From Chloroflexota bacterium (GTDB taxonomy: Bacteria > Chloroflexota > UBA11872 > UBA12225), in assembly GCA_030447525.1 (NCBI GenBank), contig JAUJOR010000003.1, forward strand, positions 188,194 to 252,193: a DNA stretch of 64,000 nt, written 5' to 3'. A model generated the notes under the pieces. It did no database searches, was not told where the DNA came from, and saw only the letters and a list, made by a program, of their open reading frames with translations. Position numbers and translations under genes: made by a program. Shown in pieces: positions 61,298-64,000 of the stretch (within the stretch, counting starts at the first letter, position 1; every line of letters starts with the position of its first letter).

Positions 61298-62131
61298 TCA
61301 GCGACGCCGGTCGACGCCCGCCCCGGCCGCGGAGGCGCCACGCTCGAGGCTGACGACGCGCGTCCCGGGGAGGCGGGGGCTGGGCTTGGCCGTCTCGTCC
61401 GCCAGGCCGGCCATGGTCTGGGCCGGGTCATCCACCAGGACGCCGCAGAGGACGGAGACACCATAGTCGAAGAGCACCGGAGACAGGGGGGTAGTAGGCC
61501 CGATCATGACCACAGTAGCATCCCGCCGGCAGAGGGCCAGCGTCCCCTCCAGCGTCCCGTTGGCCAGGGTGCTGCCGGTGATCCCCACCACGTCCGCCTG
61601 TGGGAGGATCTCCGGCGCGGCCGTGGCCGGCAGGTCGTCACCCTCCGGTTGGAGCTCCAGGACCCAGCACTCGGCAGCGGCCAGCCGGGCGCGGTCCAGA
61701 TACGGGAAGTGACCTACCATAGCCAGGCGCCGGCCGGCGCTGTAACGGAGCACCAGATCCAGCCCGTTCTCCGCTCCCAGGGCGCGGCCACTCTCCCGGA
61801 GCTGCGCCGCCAGCAGGGCGTTAAGGGCCGCCGCCCCGGCGTCCAGCCCGTGGGCCACCGGCCGGTGGCCCACGGGGCGCAAGAGCGAGCCGGCCACCTC
61901 CAGGAGTGGCCGGCCAAGGACGGCGCCGGCGACCGGCGCCGTGGCCAGGGCGACGTTGAAGCCGGCGTCGGCCTCGCCCTGGCCGGTGTAGGCAACACCC
62001 GCGGTGGCCGGCTGAGCAGCGCCCGCCGCCGCGCCGGCGATCCCGGTGAAGCGCCGGCCAACGACGGCGTGCGTCGCCACCAATGGGGGCTCCCCCTGGA
62101 CGGTGTGAAGGAGGTCTGCCAGAACGCCCAT
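61298..62131 (-). CDS. DUF364/DUF4213 heavy-metal-chelation-type protein
   Basis: A 277-residue protein from the ATG at 62131 (MGVLADLLHTVQG), preceded by GAGAAGGGCG. The N-terminal DUF4213 part is VATHAVVGRRFTGIAG and NALLAAQLRESGRALG. The DUF364 Rossmann-like part is ADVVGITGSTLANGTLEGTL and VVMIGPTTPLSPVLFDYGVS with CGVLVDDP. Family members are proposed to bind metals or act on anaerobic precursor metabolites. It precedes the YibE/F gene and the Fur-like regulator. Specific function not established. Confidence 0.82.
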   Translation of the reverse strand: MGVLADLLHTVQGEPPLVATHAVVGRRFTGIAGAAAGAAQPATAGVAYTGQGEADAGFNVALATAPVAGAVLGRPLLEVAGSLLRPVGHRPVAHGLDAGAAALNALLAAQLRESGRALGAENGLDLVLRYSAGRRLAMVGHFPYLDRARLAAAECWVLELQPEGDDLPATAAPEILPQADVVGITGSTLANGTLEGTLALCRRDATVVMIGPTTPLSPVLFDYGVSVLCGVLVDDPAQTMAGLADETAKPSPRLPGTRVVSLERGASAAGAGVDRRR

Positions 62132-62435
62132 TGATCGCCCTTCTCGATCCCCAGAAACGTGGGCCATCAGAGGGCCACGTGGCGCCGCCCCCTCCGATAG
62201 ATCAGCGAGGGTACCAGCCAGAAGGTGGCTCATCCTACCCGGCAACCAGCAGGGGGCAACACGCCACCGCGTGCGACAGGGCAAGCCACAACCTCAGGTA
62301 GACCAGAGGCGAACGAGGAACCCTCTTACCGCGGGCAAGTATCCAGCTGTGCGCCGCCACGGACGCCGGTGACCGCGGGGACGGCCGTGCGCTCGTAGAT
62401 CCACAGACCGCGAGCCAGCCCAAGAGGAGCCGAGC

Positions 62436-62693
62436 GTGCAACGAGCGCTGATTCGGGTAGATTACGGGAACCGATCGGAGGCCTGGTGGCAGGCCCTCTG
62501 GAGCCAGCTGGAGACGAATCCGGAGGCCGTGCCGGCAGCCATCCGGCAGCTCACCCGGCCGGACGCGGCCGACCGCGTAGAGGTGTCACCGGCGGAGGCG
62601 CGGGCCGTCATCGCCTGGGCCTCCACCCTTCCCGGCTGGGGCGGCGGCCCGCGCCACGCCCCCTATCCACTGCGCGTGGAAGGGACGAGCTAG
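62436..62693 (+). CDS. Small hypothetical protein
   Basis: An 85-residue protein starting with GTG at 62436, 6 bases after AAGAGGAG. It is acidic-basic balanced with Trp-rich segments (EAWWQALWSQLETNPEAV, AEARAVIAWASTLPGWGGGP), no signal and no membrane span. The pattern of a helical domain followed by a short tail is plausible for a small regulatory or adaptor protein. No family recognised. It is immediately followed by copy 2 of the 67-bp dispersed repeat. Confidence 0.7.
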   Translation: MQRALIRVDYGNRSEAWWQALWSQLETNPEAVPAAIRQLTRPDAADRVEVSPAEARAVIAWASTLPGWGGGPRHAPYPLRVEGTS

Positions 62694-62700
62694 TGCAGTT

Positions 62701-62767
62701 CCGCGGACGTCCTTCTGCAGGCCCCAACCTGGGAGACCTACTGAAAGACTTCAGCCCAGGTGTGCTA
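62701..62767 (+). repeat. Dispersed 67-bp repeat, copy 2
   Basis: Matches 7890-7956 at 54 of 67 positions. It lies just past the stop of the small hypothetical gene and before the convergent site-2 protease stop (62769), in a different frame from the small gene. It contains CCTGGG...CCCAGG and CTGAA...TTCAG inverted arms that copy 1 lacks. Confidence 0.6.
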
Positions 62768-62768
62768 G

Positions 62769-63929
62769 TCAGACGGGCTCGGGGTCGCGCCACACCCGCC
62801 GGCCGGATTGGCCCGGGGCCTTTATCACGTCCCGGAAGCGCAGAAAGCGGAGGATATCCCCCCGGCTGATCATCCCTACCAGACGCACGTCCTGCACCAC
62901 CGGCAACTGGTGGAAGTCCCCTTCGACGAGCAGCTGCAGCGCGGTGTTGAGCCCCGTCGCCGGCGTGACCGTCTTGAGCGGTATAGGGGTCATGATCTGC
63001 CGGATGGGCGTATGGGCCCACACCGGCCGGGGGAGCGCCGTGGCGTCCGTGACGCTCACCAGGCCCAACAAGCGCCCGTCGTCGACCACGAGCAAGGCAC
63101 GGCGTCCCTGGCGCAGGACGTACTGGTAGACGAACTCCTCGGCGGCTAGATACGGACTGGCCGTCGGCGGCCGGGGATCCATCAGCTCCCCCACGGTGAC
63201 GCCCGCCAGACTCTCCCGCAGCCCCTGGCTCTGCCGCGCCTGCTCGGCGGCCCCGTTCAGGAACCAGCCAATAAAGGCGATCCACAGGCCGTTGAGCACG
63301 GCGCCGCTGAGCACCTGGGATAGGCCCCAGAAGATCATCAAGAAGGCGATCCCCTGCCCCACATAGGTGGCGACCTGCGTTGCCCGGTACAGGCTGCCGG
63401 AGATGCCCCAGATAATGGAGCGCAGGACGCGACCCCCGTCTAAGGGGAACCCAGGGAGGAGATTGAAGCCCCCCAAAAAGGCGTTGAGCGTGGCCAGGTA
63501 GCTGGCCACCGCCCCCGCCGGGGAGGTGGCCGGGGCGAGCGCGCCCCCACTCCAGAACAGGCCGGCGAGCAGGAAGCTCGTCAGGGGCCCGGCGGCGGCG
63601 ATAAGGAACTCGTCCCAGGCGTCATCCACCTCGTTCTTGAGGGCGGCCACGCCCCCGAAGATGAATAGGGTGATGCTGTGCACGGCGACGCCCCGGTTGA
63701 TGGCCACCAGGGAGTGACCGAGCTCGTGAATCAACACCGAGGCGAACATGAACAGGGCGGCGACGACCCCTGCCAGCCAGTACGTCGGCGTATCCCAGCC
63801 CCGGAAGTTGGCCGGAAAGTAGCCCCCGGCCAGCGACCACGTCACCAGCAGGGCGATGAAGATCCAGGTGTAGTGGACGCCGATGCGGATGCCGGCGATG
63901 CGCCCCAGCGTGATCGAGTTCCTGAGCAT
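62769..63929 (-). CDS. Site-2-type intramembrane metalloprotease with two CBS domains
   Basis: A 386-residue membrane protein. The zinc motif HELGH is at residues 68-72 and the third-ligand region NLLPGFPLDGGRVL lies near 160. About six hydrophobic segments surround them, as in the M50B (SpoIVFB-like) proteases. The C-terminal region (about 245-370) has two CBS domains with LLVVDDGRLLGLVSVTDATA and LPVVQDVRLVGMISRGDILR, which sense adenine nucleotides. It would cut a membrane-bound substrate, often a regulatory factor, in response to energy status. The substrate is unknown. Confidence 0.92.
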   Translation of the reverse strand: MLRNSITLGRIAGIRIGVHYTWIFIALLVTWSLAGGYFPANFRGWDTPTYWLAGVVAALFMFASVLIHELGHSLVAINRGVAVHSITLFIFGGVAALKNEVDDAWDEFLIAAAGPLTSFLLAGLFWSGGALAPATSPAGAVASYLATLNAFLGGFNLLPGFPLDGGRVLRSIIWGISGSLYRATQVATYVGQGIAFLMIFWGLSQVLSGAVLNGLWIAFIGWFLNGAAEQARQSQGLRESLAGVTVGELMDPRPPTASPYLAAEEFVYQYVLRQGRRALLVVDDGRLLGLVSVTDATALPRPVWAHTPIRQIMTPIPLKTVTPATGLNTALQLLVEGDFHQLPVVQDVRLVGMISRGDILRFLRFRDVIKAPGQSGRRVWRDPEPV

Positions 63930-64000
63930 GACCTGGCCCTACTCCGTCTTGGTCATCTACAGATCGCGCTATAGCTTGCTGCTACGGCAACGAGACTTCA

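Overview
This is a GC-rich bacterial chromosome segment of roughly two-thirds or more G+C by eye. It carries one tRNA gene, a TPP riboswitch and about 45 supportable protein genes. No ribosomal or other phylogenetic marker is present. The combination of many Tat/lipoprotein-type sugar-binding proteins, Gfo/Idh oxidoreductases, a ThiW-EcfA-EcfT thiamine locus, a site-2 protease with CBS domains, and a B. subtilis/actinobacterial-type LexA-like box suggests Chloroflexota (Thermomicrobia-like). An actinobacterial or related terrabacterial source cannot be excluded.

Layout. 0-8.6 kb: two low-complexity Gly/Thr lipoproteins, UDP-galactopyranose mutase, a DUF892 ferritin-like protein, a GAF histidine kinase, an alpha/beta hydrolase and a winged-helix regulator. 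8.6-14 kb: carbohydrate genes (Gfo/Idh oxidoreductase, AraC regulator divergent from a solute-binding protein, NAD-dependent epimerase) with gene fragments at both ends. 14.4-18.4 kb: a response regulator lacking the end of its receiver, a two-repeat CRISPR-like element, a membrane protein, a Nudix hydrolase and a PRC-barrel-like protein. 18.7-26.4 kb: a second Gfo/Idh enzyme, an enolase-superfamily sugar-acid dehydratase, a GAF/PAS kinase overlapping a secreted subtilase with tryptophan pentapeptide repeats, and a sugar-phosphate isomerase-like enzyme. 26.9-42.8 kb: a universal-stress/ParB-like fusion, four more solute-binding proteins, a metallo-beta-lactamase-fold enzyme, TfoX and VOC proteins, a methyltransferase, a sigma factor coupled to an O6-methylguanine methyltransferase, a sulfatase and a phosphoesterase. 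42.9-48.7 kb: a TPP-riboswitch-controlled thiamine locus in the order thiD, broken thiM, thiE, thiW, ecfA-ecfA fusion, ecfT. 48.7-59 kb: a membrane protein, an acetyltransferase, an Erm-like rRNA methylase with a broken nucleotidyltransferase tail, a DHA2 efflux pump with a LexA-like palindrome upstream, tRNA-Leu(TAG) and a 1304-residue fused ABC exporter. 59-64 kb: a Fur regulator, a YibE/F-like membrane protein, a DUF364 protein, a small unknown protein and a site-2 protease.

Two themes stand out. First, import and breakdown of carbohydrate: five intact extracellular binding proteins plus one fragment, two Gfo/Idh enzymes, an enolase-family dehydratase and a sulfatase, with no sugar ABC permease anywhere in the window. 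Second, widespread gene decay: fragments or frameshifted copies of thiM, a mandelate-racemase gene, a DUF3604/sialidase-like gene, a binding protein, a nucleotidyltransferase and possibly a PIN-domain toxin and a histidine kinase. Small repeats recur at gene edges: a 17-bp tandem array at the thiE start, another 17-bp array carrying the Shine-Dalgarno of the tfoX-like gene, and a 67-bp dispersed repeat with a coding-like substitution pattern.
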